Shown one piece after another: positions 1 to 6,466 of a stretch of 18,391 nucleotides of DNA. Origin of the DNA: Alphaproteobacteria bacterium. GTDB taxonomy: Bacteria; Pseudomonadota; Alphaproteobacteria; Micavibrionales; Micavibrionaceae. Position 1 is the stretch's first letter, and every line of letters starts with the position of its first letter. The notes under the pieces were generated by a model. It ran no database searches. It had not been told where the DNA came from and saw only the letters and a list, made by a program, of their open reading frames with translations. Where the stretch lies: NCBI GenBank assembly GCA_023301785.1, contig JALZUF010000197.1, positions 1-18,391 on the forward strand. The letters are read 5' to 3'. Position numbers and translations under genes: made by a program.

Positions 1-468
1 CAATCCCAACAGCCATTTCCGATGATGCAAGATCGGATAGAGGAACGGCACAATCAGATAAAATTGCGCCTCAACGCCCAAGGACCAAAGATTGAGCAAC
101 GGTTTAAACGCGGCTTTATCAAAGTAGCTGTTTTGATTCCAATAATGAACATTGCTGGAGAAAAAAGCCGCCGCCATTGCTTGATCATATAATTGGTTAA
201 AATCAACAGGGATCAAAACGAACGCGCCGACAATAACCGTAATGATCACCGTCACCGCATAGGCAGGCAACAGGCGGAAAATACGGCGTTTGTAAAAATC
301 AGTAATGGTGCCTTGGTTATACAGCATCGCCATAAGAAAGCCGCTGATGACGAAAAACACATCGACACCCAAAAATCCATTTTGAAAATACGGCACCTCA
401 AAGTGAAACAGCACCACCAGCAAAACGGCGATCCCACGAAGTATCTGTATGTCTTGCCTATGTTGCAT
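1..468 (-). CDS. Acyltransferase family 3 (OafA/YrhL-like) membrane protein, 3' part cut by window edge
   Basis: The reading frame is open from an ATG at 468 to the window edge, giving 156 residues of N-terminal sequence. The opening reads MQHRQDIQILRGIAVLLVVL, with the conserved Arg and a following FHF. It continues with GFLGVDVFFVISGF, a basic FYKRRIFRLLP loop, and LWSLGVEAQFYLIVPFL. These are the hallmarks of acyltransferase family 3 (PF01757), multi-pass enzymes that O-acylate cell-surface glycans or other exported molecules. Several hydrophobic segments are visible. Family members usually have about 350 or more residues, so more than half is missing. A GTG directly before the ATG is an alternative start. 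It lies 25 nt after the His-rich ORF on the same strand, so co-transcription is possible. The substrate cannot be inferred. Confidence 0.9.
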   Translation of the reverse strand, partial: MQHRQDIQILRGIAVLLVVLFHFEVPYFQNGFLGVDVFFVISGFLMAMLYNQGTITDFYKRRIFRLLPAYAVTVIITVIVGAFVLIPVDFNQLYDQAMAAAFFSSNVHYWNQNSYFDKAAFKPLLNLWSLGVEAQFYLIVPFLYPILHHRKWLLGL

Positions 469-493
469 CACTTGCCGTTACTAACGTTTTGGC

Positions 494-700
494 TTATTTT
501 TTGTTATCGCAATGATCATTATCACAGCAAGAACCGTCTTCGTGATGATGATGCCCACTATGGTCGTGATCTTTTGAATGATCATGCGTACACGCCACAC
601 CATCATGATAATGTACGTGCGAAGGTGCGCCCATCGCCGTACCTTGCGGCATCGTCGTTGAACCATTCAATAATTTTTTAATTCGATTTAAATCTGACAT
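494..700 (-). CDS. Small His/Cys-rich protein, possible metal binder
   Basis: A 68-residue protein of no recognised family. The first 25 residues are ordinary (MSDLNRIKKLLNG...). The C-terminal half, about residues 27-66, is crowded with His and Asp and carries four Cys, including a Cys pair and a run of four His. I count 12 His in total. Such tails bind Ni, Zn, Co or Cu in SlyD-, HypB- and CobW-type proteins, so metal binding or storage is a fair inference, not a demonstrated role. There is no signal peptide, so it is probably cytoplasmic. Only a weak purine-rich stretch precedes the ATG. It sits between an AT-rich unknown gene and the acyltransferase, all on one strand. Longer overlapping frames on the opposite strand look like shadows of this repetitive His codon stretch. 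Confidence 0.6.
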   Translation of the reverse strand: MSDLNRIKKLLNGSTTMPQGTAMGAPSHVHYHDGVACTHDHSKDHDHSGHHHHEDGSCCDNDHCDNKK

Positions 701-724
701 TTTTATTCTTTCTGAGGTTAAATT

Positions 725-1276
725 TTAAATTGCCTTAAATACAGTATTTTGACTATCCAGTATTTGATAATCAAAACAAACTTCATCACGATCATCACCT
801 CGCCTATCATCTTTGATAGACTCGAGTCGCCCTTGAAGAAAATAGCCATTATGATTTTCTAATATAAATAATTCTCCAACACCTATCGTGTAGGATCTTG
901 AAGAGTTATCAAAATCATTAATATTTATAATATCTCCACTTTTTAAGTTTTTTACTCGTAAAACCTTACTTATAGTAGAATGATCATTATAAACATGAAT
1001 AGTAGAATCACTCGCTTTTGAAAACTTTGCTCCAAATTTAATGTCTTTTTCGCCAAGAACTACTAAGCCGTTGTTCGTTGAATAGTCAAAACTGACTTTC
1101 CCAGATTTTGAAGCTAAAGAAAAATTTGAAGTTTTTTGAATACGTTTTACTTGATTAGTTTTTTTTATAACCTTGAAAGGAAAGCGGCCCCATAACCAGA
1201 CCACAGCACCAAGCACTAAGCCAATAGTTAAAAGTGTTGTATATATCCAATCTATATTGTCTTTTAAAAAATCCAT
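725..1276 (-). CDS. Membrane-anchored protein of unknown function, AT-rich
   Basis: A 183-residue protein I do not recognise. Residues about 10-29 form one hydrophobic segment (IYTTLLTIGLVLGAVVWLWG), followed by a basic stretch rich in Lys and Arg. By the positive-inside rule that stretch lies in the cytoplasm, with the rest a soluble, probably beta-rich domain. It follows the guaA stop by 15 nt on the same strand and may be read through from guaA. The gene is visibly AT-richer than guaA and carries many AAA, ATT and TTT codons, which suggests acquisition or relaxed selection. The only Shine-Dalgarno-like sequence is a GGGAGTAGG about 15 nt upstream, inside the guaA end, so translation may depend on coupling. 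Confidence 0.7.
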   Translation of the reverse strand: MDFLKDNIDWIYTTLLTIGLVLGAVVWLWGRFPFKVIKKTNQVKRIQKTSNFSLASKSGKVSFDYSTNNGLVVLGEKDIKFGAKFSKASDSTIHVYNDHSTISKVLRVKNLKSGDIININDFDNSSRSYTIGVGELFILENHNGYFLQGRLESIKDDRRGDDRDEVCFDYQILDSQNTVFKAI

Positions 1277-1291
1277 CTAATTAAAAATTAC

Positions 1292-2899
1292 CTACTCCCA
1301 CTCAATCGTTCCTGGGGGCTTACTCGTAATATCATAGACAACGCGGTTGATGCCTTTTACTTCGTTGATCATGCGGGTCATGACGCGCCCCAAAAATTCA
1401 TGCTCAAACGGGTAATAATCCGCGGTCATACCATCGGTTGAGGTTACGGCGCGGATGGCGCAGACATATTCATAGGTTCTGCCATCACCCATTACACCCA
1501 CAGATTTCACAGGCAGGAGTACGGCAAAGGCTTGCCAAATTTCATCATACAGCCCTTCTTCTTTAATCATGCTGATATAAACGTTATCGGCTTCACGCAG
1601 AATATCCAATTTCTCACGCGTGATTTCCCCTGGCATACGGATCGCAAGACCTGGCCCTGGGAAAGGGTGACGGGCGATAAATTCTTCTGGCATCCCTAAC
1701 TCACGTCCCAATTCGCGGACTTCGTCTTTAAACAATTCGCGCATGGGTTCAACCAATTTCATATTCATACGTTCTGGCAGGCCACCAACATTATGGTGCG
1801 ATTTAATCGTCACCGATGGGCCGCCCGTAAACGAAACAGACTCAATCACATCAGGGTAAAGTGTGCCTTGCGCCAAAAATTCTGCGCCGCCAATACGTGT
1901 TGCACAATCGTCAAACACATCAATAAACGTGCCGCCAATGATCTTACGTTTGGTTTCGGGGTCACTCACGCCGTCCAATTTGCCTAAGAATAAATCTTCG
2001 CAATCTTCATGGATCAGCGGAATATTGTAATGATTACGGAACAGTTCAACGACTTGCTCGCTCTCACCCATACGCATCATGCCTGTATCGACATAGATAC
2101 AGGTTAGTTGATCGCCAATTGCTTCGTGTAGCAAGACGGCGGTCACAGATGAATCAACACCGCCAGACAGGCCACAGACAACTTTTTTATCGCCAACCTG
2201 CTTGCGGATTTTTTCAATCGCTTCCTCGCGGAAGCTGGCCATTGTCCAATCACCTGAACAGCCGCAAATATTATGTGTGAAATTACGATACAGCTCCGCG
2301 CCATGTGTTGTGTGTACAACCTCTGGGTGGAATTGGACGCCATAGAAATGCTTGTCTTCGTTTGCAATCACGGCAAACGGCGCACCATCGGATTTACCGA
2401 CAGGCTTAAACCCTTCGGGTAATGTGGCGACATGGTCACCGTGGCTCATCCAAACTTGCTCTTTTGATCCTTTGGACCATTCGCCAGAGAAAAGCTCAGA
2501 CTCTTCGGTTAGCTCAACAAAAGAGCGACCAAATTCACGCGAGCCGCCTGTTTTATCTTCTTCACCTTCAACAATACCGCCCAGTTGGTGCACCATCACT
2601 TGTTGGCCATAGCATATGCCCAAGACGGGTACACCCGCGGTAAACACATAATCAGGCACGCGGGGACTATCGGTATCTAAAACACTACATGGCCCACCAG
2701 ACAGGATAATGCCTTTTGGATCATATGCCTTGATCTTGGCCTCATCGGCTTGGTTGAACGGCCAAATCTCGCAATACACGCCGCTTTCGCGAAGACGTCT
2801 TGCAATAAGCTGCGTCACTTGAGAGCCAAAATCCAAAATAAGGATATGCTCGTGATTGAGGTTTGTTTCGGGGGATGTTGTTTTTTGTGCTTGTTCCAT
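1292..2899 (-). CDS. guaA: GMP synthase (glutamine-hydrolysing)
   Basis: Converts XMP, glutamine and ATP to GMP, the last step of guanine nucleotide synthesis, in the cytoplasm. The 535 residues fit the usual bacterial length, with a slightly extended N-terminus. A class I glutamine amidotransferase domain runs about residues 18-205. It has oxyanion and nucleophile motifs with Cys96 in GICYGQQ and the His191/Glu193 pair in GVQFHPEV. The ATP-pyrophosphatase domain follows, with the P-loop GLSGGVDSS at about 243-251. The C-terminal dimerisation domain ends in the expected VYDITSKPPGTIEWE. All catalytic residues looked for are present. It diverges from the DUF2946-like gene across 60 nt. guaB, which makes its substrate, lies about 7 kb upstream on the same strand, with unrelated genes between. 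Confidence 0.98.
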   Translation of the reverse strand: MEQAQKTTSPETNLNHEHILILDFGSQVTQLIARRLRESGVYCEIWPFNQADEAKIKAYDPKGIILSGGPCSVLDTDSPRVPDYVFTAGVPVLGICYGQQVMVHQLGGIVEGEEDKTGGSREFGRSFVELTEESELFSGEWSKGSKEQVWMSHGDHVATLPEGFKPVGKSDGAPFAVIANEDKHFYGVQFHPEVVHTTHGAELYRNFTHNICGCSGDWTMASFREEAIEKIRKQVGDKKVVCGLSGGVDSSVTAVLLHEAIGDQLTCIYVDTGMMRMGESEQVVELFRNHYNIPLIHEDCEDLFLGKLDGVSDPETKRKIIGGTFIDVFDDCATRIGGAEFLAQGTLYPDVIESVSFTGGPSVTIKSHHNVGGLPERMNMKLVEPMRELFKDEVRELGRELGMPEEFIARHPFPGPGLAIRMPGEITREKLDILREADNVYISMIKEEGLYDEIWQAFAVLLPVKSVGVMGDGRTYEYVCAIRAVTSTDGMTADYYPFEHEFLGRVMTRMINEVKGINRVVYDITSKPPGTIEWE

Positions 2900-2959
2900 A
2901 GAATTATTTAGCCAAAACGCGCTTGCATCTCAAGCAAAAATACGGCAAAAGACAAATTA

Positions 2960-3313
2960 ATGAGGAATATTGCACATTTTATCGTCGTTTTTACCTTTAG
3001 CTTAAGCATTATCGCTCCAGCGTGTGGTTTTTCATGGGGCGGCAATCAATATAGTGCGATTGAGATTTGTACCGCGAATGGTATTGAAACCAAGCTGGTT
3101 CAAAACGAAGAACAACCAAGCGACACACATTTCAAAGAACAATGCCAATTTTGTTTTGCCAATACTCACGTTGATAAAACCATAACGCTAGCCATAAGCG
3201 TGCTGAAGCAAGAGTCTGATCAGACGAAGCAACGTTTTACTCTCTATGAAGATACCTTTTTATCAAGACAATCCTCTCCTATTTCTGCGCGCGGCCCGCC
3301 TGCGTTTGTTTAA
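2960..3313 (+). CDS. DUF2946-like secreted CxxC protein, probable metal-related
   Basis: A 117-residue protein with an N-terminal hydrophobic signal segment, roughly residues 4-22. Then comes EICTANGI with Cys37, a central CQFC pair at Cys62/Cys65, a nearby His70, and a C-terminal ARGPPAFV. The order of IC-T-x-x-G, HC/QC-x-x-C and a terminal RGPP is what I recall for the DUF2946 family. Those proteins often sit beside copper-related outer-membrane proteins in Proteobacteria. That link is family knowledge; metal binding here is inferred from the Cys/His spacing. It is followed 100 nt later by a Met/His-rich outer-membrane barrel on the same strand, which supports a shared role. It is expected in the periplasm or anchored in the inner membrane. 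A lipoprotein reading of the early Cys22 is weaker. Confidence 0.75.
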   Translation: MRNIAHFIVVFTFSLSIIAPACGFSWGGNQYSAIEICTANGIETKLVQNEEQPSDTHFKEQCQFCFANTHVDKTITLAISVLKQESDQTKQRFTLYEDTFLSRQSSPISARGPPAFV

Positions 3314-3413
3314 TTTCCAACATTTACTACAAAATTAAATATTAGAATTCAGCCCTCGCGCCAAAATTATATATGCGCGTATGGCGTATTAAATAAGATT
3401 AGGACTAAATATA

Positions 3414-4505
3414 ATGAAAAAACTACTACTTGCTGGTGTTTGCGCCAGTTCTCTTTTTGCTTTTGCTGAGACGGTTCAAGCAGATTCAATTAACCTTCAT
3501 AATGGCCAACTTCGTGCAGACAGCCATGCGCCAATCGGCATCATGGGCGACCACATGCATAAAAAAGGCGAATGGATGCTGTCCTATCGATATGGCCGTA
3601 TGGATATGAAAGATAACCGTGATGGAACATCTGATTTATCACCTGAAGAAATTGCAACAACTATACCGAACCGCTTTTTTGGCACACCAGGTCAACCGCC
3701 AACATTGCGCGTTGTGCCAACCAAAATGACAATGGAAATGCACATGATCGGCGGTATGTACGCCCCCAGTGATGTTTATACCTTAATGGTCATGGGTAGT
3801 TACGTGAAGCGTGAGATGGATCATATCACTTTTCAAGGCGGCGCAGGCACAACACGCTTAGGGGAGTTCACAACCAAGTCTAGCGGTTGGGGGGATACAA
3901 AAGTTGGCTCGCTTATTCGCCTATACGAAGACAAGACACATCACGTTCATTTAAACGCGGGTTTAAGCCTACCAACGGGGTCTATCACAGAAGAAGACGA
4001 TGTATTGACGCCAATGAATGCACGCCCAACGTTACGTATGCCTTATGCGATGCAATTAGGTAGTGGGACGTACGACCTATTGCCTGGTATTACCTATGCG
4101 GGAGCCAAAGACAAGTTCGGTTGGGGAACACAATATGCAGGTGTTATCCGCATGAGCGAAAATGATGAAAATTACTCTTTGGGTAATAAGCACCAACTCA
4201 GCGCATGGGGGAGTTACCTTATTCATCCAGCCGTCAGTGTTTCTGGACGTATCACGGCCGAAAAAGAAAGTCAGATTGACGGCATTGATACGCAAATCGT
4301 TGCGCCTGTTCAAACGGCCGATCCTGACAACTTTGGTGGTAAACGCGTCAGCGCCTCTTTAGGGCTTAACACTGTTGTGCCCGATGGCGTGTTGAAAGGA
4401 CATCGTTTCTCGGTTGAAGGAACGCTTCCTGTTTACCAAAATTTAAACGGCCCACAAATGAAACGTGATACTGCCGTTATGTTTGGTTGGTCTAAAGCAT
4501 TTTAA
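3414..4505 (+). CDS. Met/His-rich outer-membrane beta-barrel protein (putative transporter)
   Basis: A 363-residue exported protein. Residues 1-23 form a signal peptide ending in VQA. The mature N-terminal part is strikingly rich in Met and His, with 13 Met between residues 44 and 135, including GIMGDHMHKKGEWM and KMTMEMHMIGGM. The rest alternates polar and hydrophobic residues in strand-like stretches (GWGDTKVGSLIRL, LNAGLSLPTGSI, GSGTYDLLPGITY). The chain ends in Phe, typical of outer-membrane barrels. I recall a conserved proteobacterial family with these phrases, often annotated only as transporter and found near copper genes. Its fold may resemble the phenol_MetA_deg group. Binding or passage of copper is an inference from Met content and from the upstream DUF2946-like gene. 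AGGA nine bases before the ATG supports the start. Confidence 0.85.
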   Translation: MKKLLLAGVCASSLFAFAETVQADSINLHNGQLRADSHAPIGIMGDHMHKKGEWMLSYRYGRMDMKDNRDGTSDLSPEEIATTIPNRFFGTPGQPPTLRVVPTKMTMEMHMIGGMYAPSDVYTLMVMGSYVKREMDHITFQGGAGTTRLGEFTTKSSGWGDTKVGSLIRLYEDKTHHVHLNAGLSLPTGSITEEDDVLTPMNARPTLRMPYAMQLGSGTYDLLPGITYAGAKDKFGWGTQYAGVIRMSENDENYSLGNKHQLSAWGSYLIHPAVSVSGRITAEKESQIDGIDTQIVAPVQTADPDNFGGKRVSASLGLNTVVPDGVLKGHRFSVEGTLPVYQNLNGPQMKRDTAVMFGWSKAF

Positions 4506-4511
4506 ATAATC

Positions 4512-4528
4512 TCACTTTATTAAAGTGA
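4512..4528. terminator. Possible weak bidirectional terminator hairpin
   Basis: A 7-bp inverted repeat (TCACTTT / AAAGTGA) with a 3-base loop fills the 28-nt gap between the convergent barrel gene and the MipA-like gene. It is AT-rich and lacks a clean T-run on either side, so termination here is only a suggestion based on position. Confidence 0.35.
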
Positions 4529-4533
4529 AATAA

Positions 4534-5343
4534 CTAAAATCTGTAGGAAACACCAGTGCCAATCATAAATTGGTTGGCACTGCCTTCTTCTTCAACAATC
4601 GGACTGTCCGCCGCTTCGCTCAATAATCGTTTATAGCTAACGAGGCCTAAAACACCCCATTTTTCATTAAACTGATAATTCGTGGTGAAGGTCATCCCTG
4701 CATCTTTAAAACCGCCATCTGCTTCATATTGCGCCAAGCCAGAGCGTGCCGCGTTATTTGCATCAACACCAAAATAAGTATTCATATAATTGTCATCGGC
4801 GTAGGTAGCGCTCAATGATGTTGAGAACCTAAGAACACGCGACACAGGAAGGCTGTAAGAAGGGCCAAAGGACACCAAGAACCCATCACTCGTACCACTA
4901 GTATCCGATAGAATATCAGCATCAAAAGAGAGCTGATCATACGGATTTGTAATACCTTTGACTGGAATTTTTAAAAATGCTCCAGCCATAAAACTTGAAT
5001 CTATCTCTCGAAAAAGACCTAGTGCATTGCTGTCCATATCATCGTCGCGTTCCATTTTATAGGAAAAGGCAGGGCCAAAATCATATAAATCAGTTGGCGA
5101 TATATTGATACGACCACCTAGGCCGCGTGTTTCAAAATAATATTGTTTATAATTTACCTTCCCAGATATCAAAGGAACCGCTTGAAAATCATCAGATCCC
5201 TCATAATCAGGCAACGCCGCCACACCAAGGCCAAGATAACCACTCACGTATTTTTCAGGTTGTTTTGTTTCAGATGAGTAGGCCTCTACTGAAAAAAATC
5301 CCATTACAAATAACAAAGTTGCGCTGATAATAAATGTCTTCAT
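4534..5343 (-). CDS. MipA/OmpV family outer-membrane protein
   Basis: A 269-residue protein with a signal peptide (MKTFIISATLLFVMGFFSVE and on). The mature part opens with YLGLGVAALPDYEGSDDFQA, a typical opening for the MipA/OmpV family (PF06629). It continues with RGLGGRINI, FGPAFSYK, SYKRLLSEAADSPIV and a terminal GVSYRF ending in Phe. E. coli MipA bridges the lytic transglycosylase MltA and PBP1B, while many homologues are simply metal- or antibiotic-responsive outer-membrane porin-like proteins. Which applies here is unknown. An AGGAAAGAG stretch lies just upstream of the ATG. It has its own gap upstream (5344-5432), which holds a terminator for the regulator gene, so it is probably transcribed independently. 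It converges on the Met-rich barrel. Confidence 0.92.
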   Translation of the reverse strand: MKTFIISATLLFVMGFFSVEAYSSETKQPEKYVSGYLGLGVAALPDYEGSDDFQAVPLISGKVNYKQYYFETRGLGGRINISPTDLYDFGPAFSYKMERDDDMDSNALGLFREIDSSFMAGAFLKIPVKGITNPYDQLSFDADILSDTSGTSDGFLVSFGPSYSLPVSRVLRFSTSLSATYADDNYMNTYFGVDANNAARSGLAQYEADGGFKDAGMTFTTNYQFNEKWGVLGLVSYKRLLSEAADSPIVEEEGSANQFMIGTGVSYRF

Positions 5344-5376
5344 GACTACTCTTTCCTAAATACCGTTAAAATAACA

Positions 5377-5406
5377 AAAAGGCTGAGAAAAAGTTCCCAG
5401 CCTTTT
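5377..5406 (-). terminator. Rho-independent terminator after the MarR-like gene
   Basis: A 9-bp perfect stem (AAAAGGCTG at 5377-5385 with CAGCCTTTT at 5398-5406) has a 12-nt loop. In the minus-strand transcript it is followed by TTTTTGTTATTTT. It begins about 27 nt after the stop of the MarR-like gene and separates that cassette from the MipA-like gene. Because the stem ends in A/T runs on both sides it could also act on the plus strand, but no plus-strand gene ends here. Confidence 0.8.
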
Positions 5407-5432
5407 ATGATTCGTTTAATTCATGGTTTTAA

Positions 5433-5771
5433 TTACACCGCTTTTTGTAATTTTTCGACTAGGCGCTTGCCTTTGGCACTTAAGAATAATTCTTTTCGGC
5501 GGCCATCATCTTTTGCCTGCTTTACAATAACAATCCCGTAAGGCTTACCCATGCGGCGGTAATTTGATAACGCCCCAATAGTACGTGACATTACAGACAT
5601 AGAGATTCCTGTTTCTTCGGAAATATCTTTTAATGATGCCCCTTCATTTTGTGCGATCTCTAAAAATACGATTGCCCATTGTAGAGGGAATTCAGCATCG
5701 ATCGCTGTTAACTCGTTTAGAACACCTTGTAATTTGCTCAATTTCTTTGTTGCTGGTTTCTTTGTTGCCAT
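5433..5771 (-). CDS. MarR-like winged-helix transcriptional regulator
   Basis: A 112-residue protein. The start is the ATG at 5771 because AAGGAG (5785-5780) lies 8 nt before it; the GTG three codons upstream overlaps that site and cannot be used. After a Lys-rich N-terminus (MATKKPATKKLSK), residues about 29-44 (PLQWAIVFLEIAQNEG) and 46-70 (SLKDISEETGISMSVMSRTI) form the helix-turn-helix. Residues about 75-100 form a wing, GKPYGIVIVKQ then DGRRKELFLSAKG. This matches MarR-type DNA-binding domains, but at 112 residues it is shorter than most family members (about 140-180) and lacks much of the dimerisation helices. Short MarR-like proteins of this kind are common on phages and mobile DNA. It is the last gene of a three-gene cassette and is followed by a clear terminator. 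Its target is unknown; autoregulation is plausible. Confidence 0.85.
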   Translation of the reverse strand: MATKKPATKKLSKLQGVLNELTAIDAEFPLQWAIVFLEIAQNEGASLKDISEETGISMSVMSRTIGALSNYRRMGKPYGIVIVKQAKDDGRRKELFLSAKGKRLVEKLQKAV

Positions 5772-5964
5772 TGGCTGCACTCCTTATTTGTACTCTTTCT
5801 TTTTTACGCCATCGTCCTGATGTGTAAATAATTTGCACATAAGATATATCAACAATAGTTTCGTGGTCAAAACTATTTCTTCTAAAAAATGGCTTTAATC
5901 CAAAATGCTGAGCAATCTCAACGCTCATGCCGCGTACACGCCCTAATTTAAAATACCAAATCAT
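5692..5964 (-). CDS. Small basic protein of unknown function, overlapping the regulator gene
   Basis: A 90-residue protein I do not recognise (MIWYFKLGRVRGMSVEIAQH...). The start is strongly supported. AAGGAGG at 5977-5971 lies 6 nt before the ATG, and the ATG overlaps the stop of the preceding gene as ATGA, which implies coupled translation. The first two-thirds look like a folded domain with aromatic and basic residues. The C-terminal third is highly charged and low in hydrophobics, and its last 80 nt overlap the 5' end of the MarR-like gene in another frame. That tail may be constrained only by the regulator frame. No signal peptide or membrane segment is seen. A small DNA- or RNA-binding accessory protein is one guess from its basic character. 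Confidence 0.6.
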   Translation of the reverse strand: MIWYFKLGRVRGMSVEIAQHFGLKPFFRRNSFDHETIVDISYVQIIYTSGRWRKKERVQIRSAANGNKETSNKEIEQITRCSKRVNSDRC

Positions 5965-6311
5965 CTTGAACCTCCTTTCAATAATTTTTTATTCACTGTT
6001 TGGGAGGTTTTATCCTTTAAGTAATTATAGAAACAGTTTCTAAAGTCTCGCCTTATAATCCAATAGGCCTGTATATTCGCATAAGCATTTTGTTTCAGGA
6101 CAATGCCTTTTAACTGCCCATAAATAAGCTCGATAACGTCTGTTTCAGCCTTATAATGCTTCTGCCAGCAACGATAAGCGCATAACGCTAGCTTGCACTG
6201 CTTCCTATATTTATCTTCTAATTCTGCTAATTGTTTGACCTCTAATATCTCAAGATCATTAACTTGCATGTGATTGTATTTCCTCATTGGAAATTTTATA
6301 ATATCATTCAT
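5961..6311 (-). CDS. Unknown 116-residue protein, first gene of a MarR-like cassette
   Basis: No recognised family. The frame stays open upstream to an ATG at 6365, but that ATG lies inside a hairpin and has no ribosome binding site. The ATG at 6311 has AAGGAGG (6326-6320) 8 nt before it and is preferred. The protein opens MNDIIKFPMRKYNHMQ. It then has a helical, charged stretch (LAELEDKYRKQCKLALCAYR) with two Cys, then IQAYWIIRRDFRNCFYNYLK. It is basic, probably all-helical and cytoplasmic. Its stop overlaps the next start (ATGA). Its binding site can be masked by upstream RNA, as described for the leader element, so the cassette may be switched at translation. Confidence 0.7.
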   Translation of the reverse strand: MNDIIKFPMRKYNHMQVNDLEILEVKQLAELEDKYRKQCKLALCAYRCWQKHYKAETDVIELIYGQLKGIVLKQNAYANIQAYWIIRRDFRNCFYNYLKDKTSQTVNKKLLKGGSR

Positions 6312-6378
6312 TGGTTTCCCCTCCTTCTGAATGGTGGTTTCAAATACGCAATATTTAATTTTCATATTGCAAGGAGGG
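6309..6378 (-). promoter_or_regulatory. Candidate leader RNA switch masking the Shine-Dalgarno site
   Basis: In the minus-strand transcript CCCUCCUU (6378-6371) is perfectly complementary over 8 bp to AAGGAGGG (6326-6319), which contains the ribosome binding site of the 116-residue gene. Directly after the first arm comes a 7-bp hairpin, GCAAUAU/AUAUUGC (6370-6364 with 6354-6348), with a 9-nt loop. A 21-nt linker leads to the second arm, then GAAACCA and the start codon. When folded, the site is hidden. The shape fits translational control by a ligand, temperature or a protein. No known riboswitch class is recognised. The sequence complementarity is seen; the regulatory role is inferred. Confidence 0.55.
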
Positions 6379-6466
6379 TTTTGACGAAAAACTATTAACG
6401 ATGTCTTAAAATTTGAGAGTGATATCGCTATCTTTTGATCGTTATTTTTGCGTATTGCGAAAAACT

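Noticed and set aside
193..681. Plus-strand 162-residue frame over the acyltransferase and His-rich genes
   Set aside because: It lies opposite an acyltransferase frame with clear family motifs and has low-complexity His/Asp/Arg composition, as expected of an antisense shadow.
5772..5780. GTG start at 5780 for the MarR-like gene
   Set aside because: The GTG overlaps the AAGGAG ribosome binding site; the ATG at 5771 is correctly spaced.
6312..6365. Upstream ATG at 6365 adding 18 residues to the 116-residue protein
   Set aside because: It has no ribosome binding site, lies in the hairpin of the leader element, and the ATG at 6311 has a near-perfect site.
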